Notes: generated from the sequence alone by a model not told the origin. A stretch of 7,217 bases of DNA from Verrucomicrobiota bacterium (GCA_023386835.1 JAEWIY010000177.1:1-7217); one strand, 5' to 3'. Counted from the first letter of the stretch, positions 1-6,485 are shown. Translations and numbers: made by a program.

Positions 1-245
1 GCCAAGGCGAGTCGGCCTTCGGCGAAATGAACGAGCCGCCACCCGCCCCGAGCGAGCAACGCGCTCCGTCGGAAACGCAAAAAGTGGGCGGCCAGTCGGA
101 CCGGCGCCCGAACAATGAAAACCGCGCGCTCACGGTTCCGTTGCAAAAGCTGGAGCAGCTGAAGCAGCAGGATTCGCCGGCCAAGCTTTACCAACTCATG
201 CAAGACCCGAATGCCCGGCCCTCGAACAAGGGCCGCGACTGGTGA
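1..245 (+). CDS. 3' end of probable BatC-like (TPR) protein, 5' truncated by window
   Basis: An open frame enters from the left edge (first full codon at 3) and stops at TGA 243-245. The visible 80 or so residues are low in complexity and hydrophilic, rich in Pro, Gln, Glu, Asn and Arg. A short segment resembling LEQLKQQDSPAKLYQLMQ follows, and the protein ends in RDW. No membrane segment or complete TPR repeat is visible. In Bat loci the gene just before batD is often a TPR protein (BatC) with a disordered, charged tail ending in a KDW-like motif, so the position and tail both fit. The assignment rests on the neighbour and the C-terminal character, not on a domain. The stop codon overlaps the next gene's GTG start, which suggests translational coupling. 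The ATG at 27 is an internal Met, not a convincing start. Confidence 0.6.
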   Translation, partial: QGESAFGEMNEPPPAPSEQRAPSETQKVGGQSDRRPNNENRALTVPLQKLEQLKQQDSPAKLYQLMQDPNARPSNKGRDW

Positions 246-2773
246 CCATGCGACTGACGTCCCCTTTCCTTGCCGTATTGCTCCTTGCCGTCTTGGCGAG
301 CCAAGCCGCCGCGCAGCGCGTGCGCTGGGAGCCGGCCGGCGGTTCACTCGCGCTCCGCCAAACCAGCCAGCTCAGCCTGATTTTCGAGGACTGCGAACCC
401 ACGGGCGAGTTTACGCTGCCGGCAATCCCGAACCTGACGATCGGCCAGCCGAGCCGCGGAGAGCAGAGTTCGTTCAACATCATCAACGGGCAAGCGACCC
501 GCACGAAGACGGTGTACTACAGCTACCCGGTCCGACCCGGTGACCGGCAACCCGTCCGCATCCCGTCGTTCACCGTGCAGACCGACAAGGGGCCGATTCA
601 GGTGCCCGCGATCACGTTTGAGGTCGGCGAAGCCACCGTTGGCAACTCGTCGATCCCACTCGACTCCGCTGCCAGCTCCCGCGTCACCGTTGGCAGCGGC
701 CAGCTCTGGGCCGGCGAGGTCGTGCCCATTGAGTACGTGCTGAGCGTCGCGAATCGTTTCCCGGCCAGCATCGCCAGCGCTCCAGAGTGGGAATCGCAGC
801 CGATCGTCATGGACGAGTGGTCCAAGCCGGAACCGGGATCGACGCTGGTCAACGGCGAAAGCCGCAACACCATGACGTACCGGAGCCGTGGATACATCCC
901 GCAGGCCGGTACCTATCCGCTCGAGCCGATCAACCAACTGGTCAACCTGCGCGTGCCCTCGTCCGGCTTCAGCATCTTCCAGGCTTTCCAGGCGGAGCAG
1001 TACACCATTACGAGCAACGCCCCGCAGCTCGTGATCCGCCCGCTGCCGAGCCCCGCTCCAGCCGAGTTCCACGGCGCAGTCGGTGAATTCGAACTGAAAT
1101 CCACCGTCGTGCCGGCGCAGGCGACGGTCGGCGAACCGGTGACCTGGACGCTGCAACTCAGCGGCACCGGCAACTGGCCGGATCTCTCGGGATTACCCGG
1201 CCGCGAGGTGTCCCGCGACTTCCGGGTCGTGCAACCGCAAGCCCAGCGCACGATGCAAGAAGGCACGTTGTTCGAAGGCCAGCTATCCGAAGACGTCGTC
1301 CTCATCCCGACGCGTCCCGGCACCTATCGGCTCGGTCCGATCAACTGGACCTACTTCGATCCCAAGAGCGGCCGTTATCGGACGCTCACCACCGAGCCGT
1401 TTGAACTCACCGTCAGCCCCGCGGCGGCACCGTCCCCGGATCCCCATCGGACCACCGCGACGTCGGGAGCGGCACCACAGACGCAGGAACCACCCGCTGC
1501 TCCGGTCGTTCGCGCCTCCCCCGCACCCATCGCTCCGGCCGCGATCCCGCGCGATCCATTGCCTGTCGGCGGGCCCGCCTCCGCGCCTTGGGCGGCAAAG
1601 CGGCTCGTTTGGCTATGCGGCGCCCTGCTCGCTTTGATTCCGCTCAGCTGGCTTGCCTTGGCGTGGCAGCGCGCCGCCACCGCTGACGAGGGTCGTCATG
1701 CCCGGCAGGCGCGGCGGCGCCTTCACCTCACGCTGGCGCAACTCCGGGCCACGAGCGACGCCGCGACCCGGCGCAAACTGCTGCTGGCATGGCAGCGCGA
1801 CGTGATTCACCTCTGGGGCCTGCGGCGGATCGTCCCCGCCGCTTCAGCCTTCGCCAGCGATGCCGTCTGGGCCCAACTCTGGGCCGAAAGTGAACACGCG
1901 CTCTACAGCGGGCAGTCTGACCTGCCGTCCGATTGGGTGGCGCGCGCCGAGCAGGCTCTGGGTCGGAAACCGGCCCCACGCTTCCGCGCCACTTCTGTAC
2001 TGCGCGCCCGCCATCTCGTTCCGATTTTAATCTTCGCCGGGCTCTTGCTCGCTTTCCCGCTGCGCGCCGCCGATGCCGCTGCTGAAGCTTACGCGCGTGG
2101 TGATTTCGCCGAAGCCGAGCGTCAGTGGCGCGAGCAACTCGCCGGCGATCCACACTCGTGGTCGCTGCACCATAACCTCGCGCTGAGCCTCGCCCAACAG
2201 GAGCGTTGGGCCGAAGCCGGGGCCCACGCGTTGGTCGCCTTCGTGCAACAGCCATCCAACCCGTCCGTGCGCTGGCACTTCTCGTACGCTTTGGGCCGGG
2301 CCGGATTCACGCCTCCCGTTTTAGGCCGTTTTGCGACTCCGTCGCCCGTTCATCAACTCGCCCAAACGTTCTCGCCCTCCGGCTGGCAGCGCGTCCTGGT
2401 CGGCGCGGCCGCTTTGCTGGTGCTGGCCGGCGTTGTTGCCCTGTTGCGCTGGTATGGCCATGCGCCTCGTGCTTTCGGCTGGCTGTCCGGAACCATGGGT
2501 GCACTGGCCTTGGCGATGGCGCTAAGCGCCGGCATCAGCCTCCGCCAATACGGCCCCGCCGTTGACCCACGCGCCGTCCTGATTTGGAAGCCTGTCGCGC
2601 TGCGCTCGGTGCCGACCGACGTCGACGCCGAGCAACAGACCAGCACGGTCACGGCGGGCTCCTTGGCCGTGGCGGATCGCGCGTTCCTCGGTTGGCGCCG
2701 CCTGGTCTTCGGCAACGGCCAGACCGGTTGGGTGCGCCGCGAGGAGCTTCTGCCACTCTGGTCGCTGGAGTAG
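242..2773 (+). CDS. batD: BatD family protein with C-terminal BatE-like TPR/SH3 region (fusion)
   Basis: This is an 843-residue envelope protein of the Bat ('aerotolerance') locus; its exact biochemical role is not established. Residues 1-25 form a signal peptide (hydrophobic FLAVLLLAVLA, then AAAQ). Residues 26-392 are a beta-rich, Ig-like BatD region that includes the typical 'VGEPVTWTLQLSGTGN' stretch and repeated 'RPGTYRLGPI'-type segments. Residues 393-450 are a Pro/Ala linker, and a membrane segment spans about 454-475. A basic, helical, probably cytoplasmic region (480-585) follows. The rest resembles BatE: a hydrophobic segment at 591-608 ending in a signal-peptide-like ALRAADA context, TPR-like helices at 610-690, membrane segments at 717-736 and 745-766, and an SH3-like end at 777-840 (WKPVALRSVP...GQTGWVRREEL). 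The GTG start at 242 overlaps the upstream TGA and has AAGGG 9 nt before it. ATG 248 is the alternative and would lose only two residues. Confidence 0.88.
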   Translation: MTMRLTSPFLAVLLLAVLASQAAAQRVRWEPAGGSLALRQTSQLSLIFEDCEPTGEFTLPAIPNLTIGQPSRGEQSSFNIINGQATRTKTVYYSYPVRPGDRQPVRIPSFTVQTDKGPIQVPAITFEVGEATVGNSSIPLDSAASSRVTVGSGQLWAGEVVPIEYVLSVANRFPASIASAPEWESQPIVMDEWSKPEPGSTLVNGESRNTMTYRSRGYIPQAGTYPLEPINQLVNLRVPSSGFSIFQAFQAEQYTITSNAPQLVIRPLPSPAPAEFHGAVGEFELKSTVVPAQATVGEPVTWTLQLSGTGNWPDLSGLPGREVSRDFRVVQPQAQRTMQEGTLFEGQLSEDVVLIPTRPGTYRLGPINWTYFDPKSGRYRTLTTEPFELTVSPAAAPSPDPHRTTATSGAAPQTQEPPAAPVVRASPAPIAPAAIPRDPLPVGGPASAPWAAKRLVWLCGALLALIPLSWLALAWQRAATADEGRHARQARRRLHLTLAQLRATSDAATRRKLLLAWQRDVIHLWGLRRIVPAASAFASDAVWAQLWAESEHALYSGQSDLPSDWVARAEQALGRKPAPRFRATSVLRARHLVPILIFAGLLLAFPLRAADAAAEAYARGDFAEAERQWREQLAGDPHSWSLHHNLALSLAQQERWAEAGAHALVAFVQQPSNPSVRWHFSYALGRAGFTPPVLGRFATPSPVHQLAQTFSPSGWQRVLVGAAALLVLAGVVALLRWYGHAPRAFGWLSGTMGALALAMALSAGISLRQYGPAVDPRAVLIWKPVALRSVPTDVDAEQQTSTVTAGSLAVADRAFLGWRRLVFGNGQTGWVRREELLPLWSLE

Positions 2774-2778
2774 CCGCG

Positions 2779-2827
2779 GCGCCCCGCGCCTTCGCCTCGG
2801 AAGACCGTCAGCGGTCTCCGGGGGCGC
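2779..2827. terminator. GC-rich nested hairpin between convergent genes
   Basis: An inner stem pairs CGG(A)AGACCG (2798-2807) with CGGTCTCCG (2812-2820) around the loop TCAG, with one bulged A. An outer stem pairs GCGCCCC (2779-2785) with GGGGCGC (2821-2827). The fold lies just after the batD stop and covers the last codons and stop of the NUDIX gene on the opposite strand, so it could serve both convergent transcripts. There is no T tract, so it is not a classical intrinsic terminator; the role is inferred from position and symmetry. Confidence 0.35.
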
Positions 2828-3389
2828 GGACAAGCGTCTTCCGCGCCATCCGCATCATCGATTCCTCCGGATTGTACTCCGCCATCCGCGAGATCTCGAT
2901 CCAGGCGAGCTCGTGCGACTCGTCCGTCAGTACGACGGCTTCCTGCGCGTCGGCTGCCAGAAGAAAACGCAAGTCGTAGTGCCAGTGCCCCGGCTCCTGT
3001 TTGCGGGGAGGAATCCAGTGGCGGTCGACATCAAACAACCGTGGCGACAAGACGCGCAATCGCGTCAACCCACTTTCCTCCTGCGCCTCCTTTACCGCCA
3101 CCGCGAGCAGGTTCAGATCGCCATCGGCGTGACCGCCGAGCTGGAGCCACTTGTTCAGTTTGCGATGGTGCGTGAGCAGGGTCAGCCGACCCGTCGGATC
3201 AACAATCCAAGCTGATCCGGTCAGATGCCCCTCCACCGTGGATCGCTCCGCGCAGCGCGGCTCCCGCTCCACAAAGCGGAGGATCTCCTCGGCCATGCTG
3301 CGTTCGTGGGCGTCGAGCTCCTGAGCGAGATGATCGCGCAGGAGCTGAAGCACGCCTTCCCGTTCTCCAAATCCCAGCGGCGAACTCAT
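2808..3389 (-). CDS. NUDIX hydrolase
   Basis: A 193-residue protein of the NUDIX family, whose members hydrolyse nucleoside diphosphates linked to another moiety using a divalent metal. An N-terminal helical extension of about 50 residues precedes the NUDIX fold. The NUDIX box lies at residues 86-108: GHADGD, then KEAQEESGL, which matches the REuxEExGu core with Lys100 in place of Arg and keeps the metal-binding Glu101, Glu104 and Glu105. The Glu normally found seven residues after the first Gly is Leu92 here. 'WLQLGGHADG' just before the box fits a known NUDIX subgroup. Substrate cannot be predicted. An in-frame ATG 20 codons upstream (3449) exists, but ATG 3389 overlaps the LOG stop as ATGA and its product begins at a sensible point, so I chose it. 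It is probably translated from the LOG transcript. Confidence 0.85.
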   Translation of the reverse strand: MSSPLGFGEREGVLQLLRDHLAQELDAHERSMAEEILRFVEREPRCAERSTVEGHLTGSAWIVDPTGRLTLLTHHRKLNKWLQLGGHADGDLNLLAVAVKEAQEESGLTRLRVLSPRLFDVDRHWIPPRKQEPGHWHYDLRFLLAADAQEAVVLTDESHELAWIEISRMAEYNPEESMMRMARKTLVRAPGDR

Positions 3390-3967
3390 GGCGAATTCCG
3401 CCAGAGCGGATCCGGTTCGTACGGTTGGGGATCCTCCAGCAATGACCAAATCTCATCCACGACACCGGCAACCCCGAACAGCTTCGTTAGGCCGCCCGTC
3501 TTGAAGCGCTCGGCGACCATCCGGTCGAAAAACCGCAGCAGATCGTCGTAGAACCCGTCCTGGTTCAACAACACCATCGGCTTCCGGGACAGGTCGAGCG
3601 CGCGTTCCACCAGGATCTCGCTCAACTCCTCGAGCGTGCCGATGCCGCCGGGCAACGTCAGATACGCCTCGGCCCGTTCCGCCATGATGCGTTTCCGTTC
3701 CCGCATGGAATCGACGTAGATCAGCTCATCAGCGGTGGTGAATGCCAATTCCCGCTCCCGCATGAAGTGCGGGATCACGCCGACGACGTGACCACCCGCG
3801 CCCTGGACGGCCCGCGCCACGGCACCCATTGTGCCGGCGTGGCCACCGCCGTAGATCAAACCCCAGCCACGTTCGACCATGGCGCGTCCCACCGCCTCAC
3901 CGGCGGCGTAATACTTGGGATCGAGCGTCCGGCTGGATGAGCAGTAGACGGCGAGTAGCTTGGTCAT
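3386..3967 (-). CDS. LOG family protein (TIGR00730-type; cytokinin riboside 5'-monophosphate phosphoribohydrolase-like)
   Basis: A 193-residue Rossmann-like protein of the LOG / 'lysine decarboxylase-like' family. Characterised members cleave the N-glycosidic bond of nucleoside 5'-monophosphates, releasing base and ribose 5-phosphate; older 'lysine decarboxylase' labels are misleading. The glycine-rich phosphate-binding segment is at 38-46 (IYGGGHAGT). The signature MRERKRIM is at 88-95 and PGGIGTLEEL at 106-115, which supply the conserved Arg and Glu of the active site. The length is typical. The start at 3967 gives the usual family beginning (MTKLLAVYCSSS); ATG 3982 would add five residues, and neither has a clear ribosome binding site. 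It is divergent from gluQ, and its TGA overlaps the start of the NUDIX gene. The natural substrate in this organism is unknown; AMP or modified-adenine nucleotides are plausible. Confidence 0.9.
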   Translation of the reverse strand: MTKLLAVYCSSSRTLDPKYYAAGEAVGRAMVERGWGLIYGGGHAGTMGAVARAVQGAGGHVVGVIPHFMRERELAFTTADELIYVDSMRERKRIMAERAEAYLTLPGGIGTLEELSEILVERALDLSRKPMVLLNQDGFYDDLLRFFDRMVAERFKTGGLTKLFGVAGVVDEIWSLLEDPQPYEPDPLWRNSP

Positions 3968-3982
3968 CGAGACCGATGGCAT

Positions 3983-4054
3983 GCCGCGATGCCGGGCGAA
4001 ATGAAAGTCAGAATCTACTCCTCAGCGCCCGTCCAAACGCGCTAACCGTCACCC
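3983..4054. promoter_or_regulatory. Divergent intergenic region between LOG and gluQ
   Basis: This short gap separates two divergently transcribed genes and must hold, or overlap, the start signals for both unless they are read from elsewhere. Weak -10-like matches can be found in each direction: TAGATT on the minus strand near 4013-4018 and TCTACT on the plus strand nearby. Neither is paired with a good -35 at normal spacing. On the minus strand a GAGGAG lies just upstream of that TAGATT, too far from the LOG start to be its ribosome binding site. I infer promoter content from gene orientation only. Confidence 0.3.
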
Positions 4055-4960
4055 GTGGCAGAAACCGTCTCCGCGCGCCCCTACGTTGGCCGACTCGCTC
4101 CGTCGCCCACGGGCTGGCTGCACCTGGGTCACGCTCGCACCTTCTGGATCGCGGCTGAACGGGCGAAGAACGCCGGAGGTGTGCTCCGCCTGCGCAACGA
4201 CGACCTCGACCGCGCCCGTTGCCGTCCTGAGTTCGTCACTGCCGCACGCGAGGATCTGCAATGGCTGGGGCTCAAGTGGGAGGAACCCATGGTTTCGCAA
4301 AGCGAGCGGATCGCACTCTACCGCGCCGCACTCGCGAAGCTGCATGCGGCCGGGTCTCTCTTTCCCTGCCGGCGCTCCCGTCGCGATGTGCTCGCGGCCG
4401 CCGGAGCCCCCCATGAAGGCGCCGCGGGAGAAGCAGACGAACCGGTGTATCCCATCGCCTGGAGGCCCAATCCGGCCGAGCCCCTGCCTCCGCTGTTCGA
4501 AGGCGAACCCGTCAACTGGCGCTTTCGCGTCCCCACCGGAGAACGGCTTGAATTCGTGGATACAGCGCTCGGACCACAGCACGCGGTCGTGGGAGAGGAC
4601 TTTGGCGATTTCCTCGTCTGGAGAAAGGACAACCTGCCGAGCTATCAACTCGCCTGCGCGGTCGACGATGCGGAAATGGGCATCACGGAAGTCGTGCGGG
4701 GTGCAGACTTGATCAAATCGACCTTTCGCCAGCTGCTCCTGTTGCGAGCCCTCGGTTCCCCCGCACCGGCTTATCATCACTGTGAGCTGGTCACCGACAC
4801 GCGGGGAGAACGCCTGGCCAAGCGCCATGACGCGCTCAGTTTGCGAACGCTGCGGGAGCAAGGGCTCACCCCGGGACAGGTGGTGTCCAGTTTCTCATTA
4901 CCCCATTCCAGTCGCGAGGCGCAGCGGTCGCGCGTCGGCTCCACCTCCTTTCGCCCATGA
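4055..4960 (+). CDS. gluQ: Glutamyl-Q tRNA(Asp) synthetase
   Basis: A 301-residue class I synthetase paralogue that attaches glutamate to queuosine at the wobble position of tRNA(Asp). It has the GluRS catalytic domain but lacks the C-terminal anticodon-binding domain, as GluQ proteins do; the E. coli protein is similar in length. Seen in the sequence: APSPTGWLHLGHARTF with the HIGH-type HLGH at 23-26, the 'RNDDLDRARC' stretch at 47-56, 'EDFGDFLVWRKDNLPSYQLA' at 181-200, 'EVVRGADLI' at 212-220 and the KMSKS-equivalent GERLAKR at 251-257. The zinc-binding segment keeps only Cys105 (FPCRRSRRDV); the second Cys is Arg107 and no Tyr/Cys partners are evident. The last 25 residues are a Ser/Arg-rich tail that I do not recognise. 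The start is GTG 4055 with no visible Shine-Dalgarno; the next Met is far inside the domain. The TGA overlaps mogA as ATGA. Confidence 0.9.
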   Translation: MAETVSARPYVGRLAPSPTGWLHLGHARTFWIAAERAKNAGGVLRLRNDDLDRARCRPEFVTAAREDLQWLGLKWEEPMVSQSERIALYRAALAKLHAAGSLFPCRRSRRDVLAAAGAPHEGAAGEADEPVYPIAWRPNPAEPLPPLFEGEPVNWRFRVPTGERLEFVDTALGPQHAVVGEDFGDFLVWRKDNLPSYQLACAVDDAEMGITEVVRGADLIKSTFRQLLLLRALGSPAPAYHHCELVTDTRGERLAKRHDALSLRTLREQGLTPGQVVSSFSLPHSSREAQRSRVGSTSFRP

Positions 4961-5484
4961 AACCCCAACTCGGCATCCTCAACATCTCCGATCGCGCCAG
5001 CGCCGGCCTCTACGCGGACGAACCGGGACAGGCGTGCCAGGCCCTGCTGCGCGAATGGCTCACCACCGAGGTGGAGTTTGTGTATTCAGTGATTCCCGAC
5101 GAACAAGCGGTCATCGAGAACCACCTGAAGCAGTTCGCGGACGAGAAGCAGTGTTGTCTGATCGTGACGACGGGTGGGACCGGCCCGGCGCCGCGAGACG
5201 TGACGCCGGAAGCCACGGCCGCAGTCTGTGAGAAGATGCTCCCGGGCTTCGGCGAGATGATGCGCGCCGCGTCGCTGCGCTACGTGCCGACCGCCATTCT
5301 CTCGCGGCAGACGGCGGGGATTCGCGGGCGCACCTTGATCGTGAACCTGCCCGGGCGGCCCAAGGCGATTCGCGAAAACCTCGAAGCCGTCTTCCCGGCG
5401 ATCCCCTACTGTATCGATTTGATCGGCGGACCGCGGCTTGAGACCGATCCAGCAAAGATGGCCGTTTTTCGCCCGCGCGGCTGA
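4957..5484 (+). CDS. mogA: Molybdopterin adenylyltransferase (MogA)
   Basis: A 175-residue enzyme that adenylylates molybdopterin, using ATP, before molybdate insertion in molybdenum cofactor synthesis. It is cytoplasmic and belongs to the MoCF-binding (MogA/MoaB) fold. Key stretches: LGILNISDRAS (5-15), TTGGTGPAPRDVTPEAT (71-87), PGFGEMMR (96-103), PTAILSRQ (111-118), and NLPGRPKAIRENLE (130-143), followed by PYCIDLIGGP. These closely follow E. coli MogA, but the short insert that E. coli carries between 'LEGV' and 'PYCI' is missing, which accounts for most of the length difference. The start at 4957 overlaps the gluQ stop (ATGA), suggesting coupled translation. No other molybdenum cofactor gene is visible in the window. 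MogA is favoured over MoaB by the PGFGE and PTAILSR stretches. Confidence 0.93.
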   Translation: MKPQLGILNISDRASAGLYADEPGQACQALLREWLTTEVEFVYSVIPDEQAVIENHLKQFADEKQCCLIVTTGGTGPAPRDVTPEATAAVCEKMLPGFGEMMRAASLRYVPTAILSRQTAGIRGRTLIVNLPGRPKAIRENLEAVFPAIPYCIDLIGGPRLETDPAKMAVFRPRG

Positions 5485-5508
5485 AGGTTGGCGAATGCCC
5501 CGCCTCCG

Positions 5509-5536
5509 TCGACAGATCGGATGCGGTGAGTATGCT
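5509..5536 (+). promoter_or_regulatory. Candidate sigma70-type promoter for the tautomerase gene
   Basis: TCGACA (5509-5514) matches the -35 consensus at five of six positions, and TATGCT (5531-5536) matches the -10 at four of six, with a 16-nt spacer. Transcription would begin near 5543, giving a leader of about 35 nt. It lies in the 93-nt gap after mogA, so the tautomerase could be expressed on its own. Confidence 0.35.
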
Positions 5537-5540
5537 GGGG

Positions 5541-5560
5541 CCCGCGCCCATCGGGGCGGG
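5541..5560 (+). repeat. GC-rich hairpin upstream of the tautomerase gene
   Basis: CCCGC (5541-5545) can pair with GCGGG (5556-5560). After one G-G mismatch, CC pairs with GG, closing a small loop. It would sit at the 5' end of a transcript started from the promoter proposed at 5509-5536, or act as a weak terminator/attenuator for read-through from mogA. No T tract follows. No clear ribosome binding site is visible before ATG 5578. Confidence 0.3.
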
Positions 5561-5577
5561 AGTTCACCCCACTCGCC

Positions 5578-5922
5578 ATGCCTTACCTCAAAATCCAGAC
5601 GAATCTACCGATGACCAAGAAGGCCAAACGCACCGTGCTGCGCGCAGCGTCTTTGCTGATCTCGGAAGAACTCGGGAAACCCGAAGAGTTCGTGATGGTG
5701 GCGGTCCAGCCCGACACCGACATGATGTTTGCCGGGACCGAAGATCCGGTGGCGTTTCTGGAGCTGAAGAGCGTGGGTCTGCCCGGACGGCAAACGAAGC
5801 GGCTCAGCGGCGAGCTGTGTAACATGATCCACCAGCATCTCGGCATCGAGCCGGCTCGGACGTATGTGAAATTTATCGACGTCCGCCGCGGCATGTGGGG
5901 CTGGAAGGGCGATACCTTCTAA
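5578..5922 (+). CDS. MIF-like phenylpyruvate tautomerase family protein
   Basis: A 114-residue homologue of macrophage migration inhibitory factor, in the tautomerase superfamily (trimers with an N-terminal catalytic proline). The beginning MPYLKIQTNLP puts Pro2 next to the removable Met, as catalysis needs. Lys34 in LGKPEE corresponds to the MIF active-site Lys, and the Tyr in 'ARTYVKF' to MIF Tyr95. The length, the segment 'MMFAGTEDPVAFLELKSVG' and the ending GWKGDTF all align with MIF without real gaps. The MIF CxxC cysteines are replaced (VAFL), and the residue equivalent to Asn97 is Lys. The likely activity is keto-enol tautomerisation of aromatic pyruvates or a similar compound; the physiological substrate in bacteria is unknown. 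The start follows directly from Pro2. It is convergent with the MazG-like gene. Confidence 0.9.
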   Translation: MPYLKIQTNLPMTKKAKRTVLRAASLLISEELGKPEEFVMVAVQPDTDMMFAGTEDPVAFLELKSVGLPGRQTKRLSGELCNMIHQHLGIEPARTYVKFIDVRRGMWGWKGDTF

Positions 5923-5926
5923 TCAT

Positions 5927-5942
5927 CAGCAGCCCCCTGCTG
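5927..5942. terminator. Short hairpin after the tautomerase stop
   Basis: CAGCAG (5927-5932) and CTGCTG (5937-5942) form a perfect 6-bp stem with a CCCC loop, starting 4 nt after the TAA stop. There is no T tract, so any termination role is weak or needs Rho. Confidence 0.4.
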
Positions 5943-5970
5943 TCGCTCGGTCGCGCCAGGGCGGTGTTGT

Positions 5971-5988
5971 CGGCGGTACTCACCGCCG
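5971..5988. terminator. Perfect 7-bp hairpin between convergent genes
   Basis: CGGCGGT (5971-5977) and ACCGCCG (5982-5988) pair perfectly around the tetraloop ACTC. The hairpin lies between the tautomerase and MazG-like genes, 16 nt beyond the latter's stop, and would form on either strand. A bidirectional terminator is a fair reading, although no T tract is present. Confidence 0.45.
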
Positions 5989-6004
5989 CGCTCCGGCCAC
6001 CGCG

Positions 6005-6379
6005 CTAGAGGTCGGTGTATTTGTCCGCCCGACCGCGTGCTTTCTCCACCGGGTATTTGGCCGCGTTGGCTTCCATCTTCCGCTGGATGGCCGAGGTAAC
6101 GTCAATCCCGCTCACGTTGGCGAATTCGAGCGCATAAATGATCACGTCGGCCAGCTCCTCCTCAATTTTGACCCGCTTCGCCGGTTGATCGAGCACCGCG
6201 CGAGAGGCGCTCGGTTCCGACCATAAAAAGTGCTCCATCAGCTCCGCCGCTTCGGCCGCCAGCGCCATGCTGAGATTTTTCGGGGCGTGAAACTGCTCCC
6301 AGTCGCGCTCACGGGCGAAGCGCAGGATCCGCTCCTTGATCTCCGCCACCGTTGTCGTGCCGTCATTTAGGCCGCTCAT
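6005..6379 (-). CDS. MazG-related nucleotide pyrophosphohydrolase (dCTPase/RS21-C6-like)
   Basis: A 124-residue all-alpha NTP pyrophosphohydrolase that would convert a (deoxy)nucleoside triphosphate to monophosphate and pyrophosphate, cleaning the nucleotide pool. Seen in the sequence: RDWEQFHAPKNLSMAL (25-40); the metal-binding ExxE as Glu43 and Glu46, then LMEHFLW (47-53); the second motif EEELADVIIYAL (73-84) with Glu75 and Asp78; and the ending KMEANAAKYP (101-110) to KYTDL. This order closely matches mammalian DCTPP1 and its bacterial relatives, whose preferred substrates are dCTP and modified dCTPs, though the substrate here is not shown. An upstream ATG at 6448 would add 23 residues without family features, so I chose ATG 6379, where the family homology begins soon after. 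No strong ribosome binding site is visible. Confidence 0.88.
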   Translation of the reverse strand: MSGLNDGTTTVAEIKERILRFARERDWEQFHAPKNLSMALAAEAAELMEHFLWSEPSASRAVLDQPAKRVKIEEELADVIIYALEFANVSGIDVTSAIQRKMEANAAKYPVEKARGRADKYTDL

Positions 6380-6456
6380 GCGGACAGCCTGAGCCGGGGC
6401 ATCGTCGCCGGCAATAGTGGACCGGACGGTGTCGGCGCACCCGTACACGTGACCGA

Positions 6457-6469
6457 GTTGTCACACAAC
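6457..6469. repeat. Small palindrome GTTGT-CAC-ACAAC
   Basis: Perfect 5-bp arms (6457-6461 and 6465-6469) flank a 3-nt centre, the size of a minor operator half-site pair. It overlaps the -35-like TTGTCA and lies in the shared upstream region of two divergent genes. A regulator site is possible but unproven, and such short symmetry can arise by chance. Confidence 0.3.
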
Positions 6470-6485
6470 ACACACAATCTACACT
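6458..6485 (+). promoter_or_regulatory. Candidate sigma70-type promoter pointing to hsp20
   Basis: TTGTCA (6458-6463; five of six matches to the -35) is followed after 16 nt by TACACT (6480-6485; four of six matches to the -10). If used, it would give hsp20 a leader of about 260 nt, long for a heat-shock gene, so a nearer promoter I cannot see may be the real one. Confidence 0.25.

Noticed and set aside
344..1156. Long open frame on the minus strand inside batD (about 270 codons)
   Set aside because: It is antisense to a clearly homologous BatD region, and its translation is Arg/Gly/Asp-rich with no family resemblance; GC-rich DNA often leaves such frames open.
3390..3449. N-terminal extension of the NUDIX protein from ATG 3449
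   Set aside because: It would overlap the LOG gene by 64 bases; the start at 3389 makes a standard ATGA overlap.
4049..4861. Long open frame on the minus strand inside gluQ (about 270 codons)
   Set aside because: It runs antisense to GluQ, whose motifs are unmistakable; the product resembles no known family.
6380..6448. N-terminal extension of the MazG-like protein from ATG 6448
   Set aside because: The added 23 residues carry no family features, and the length from ATG 6379 fits the family.
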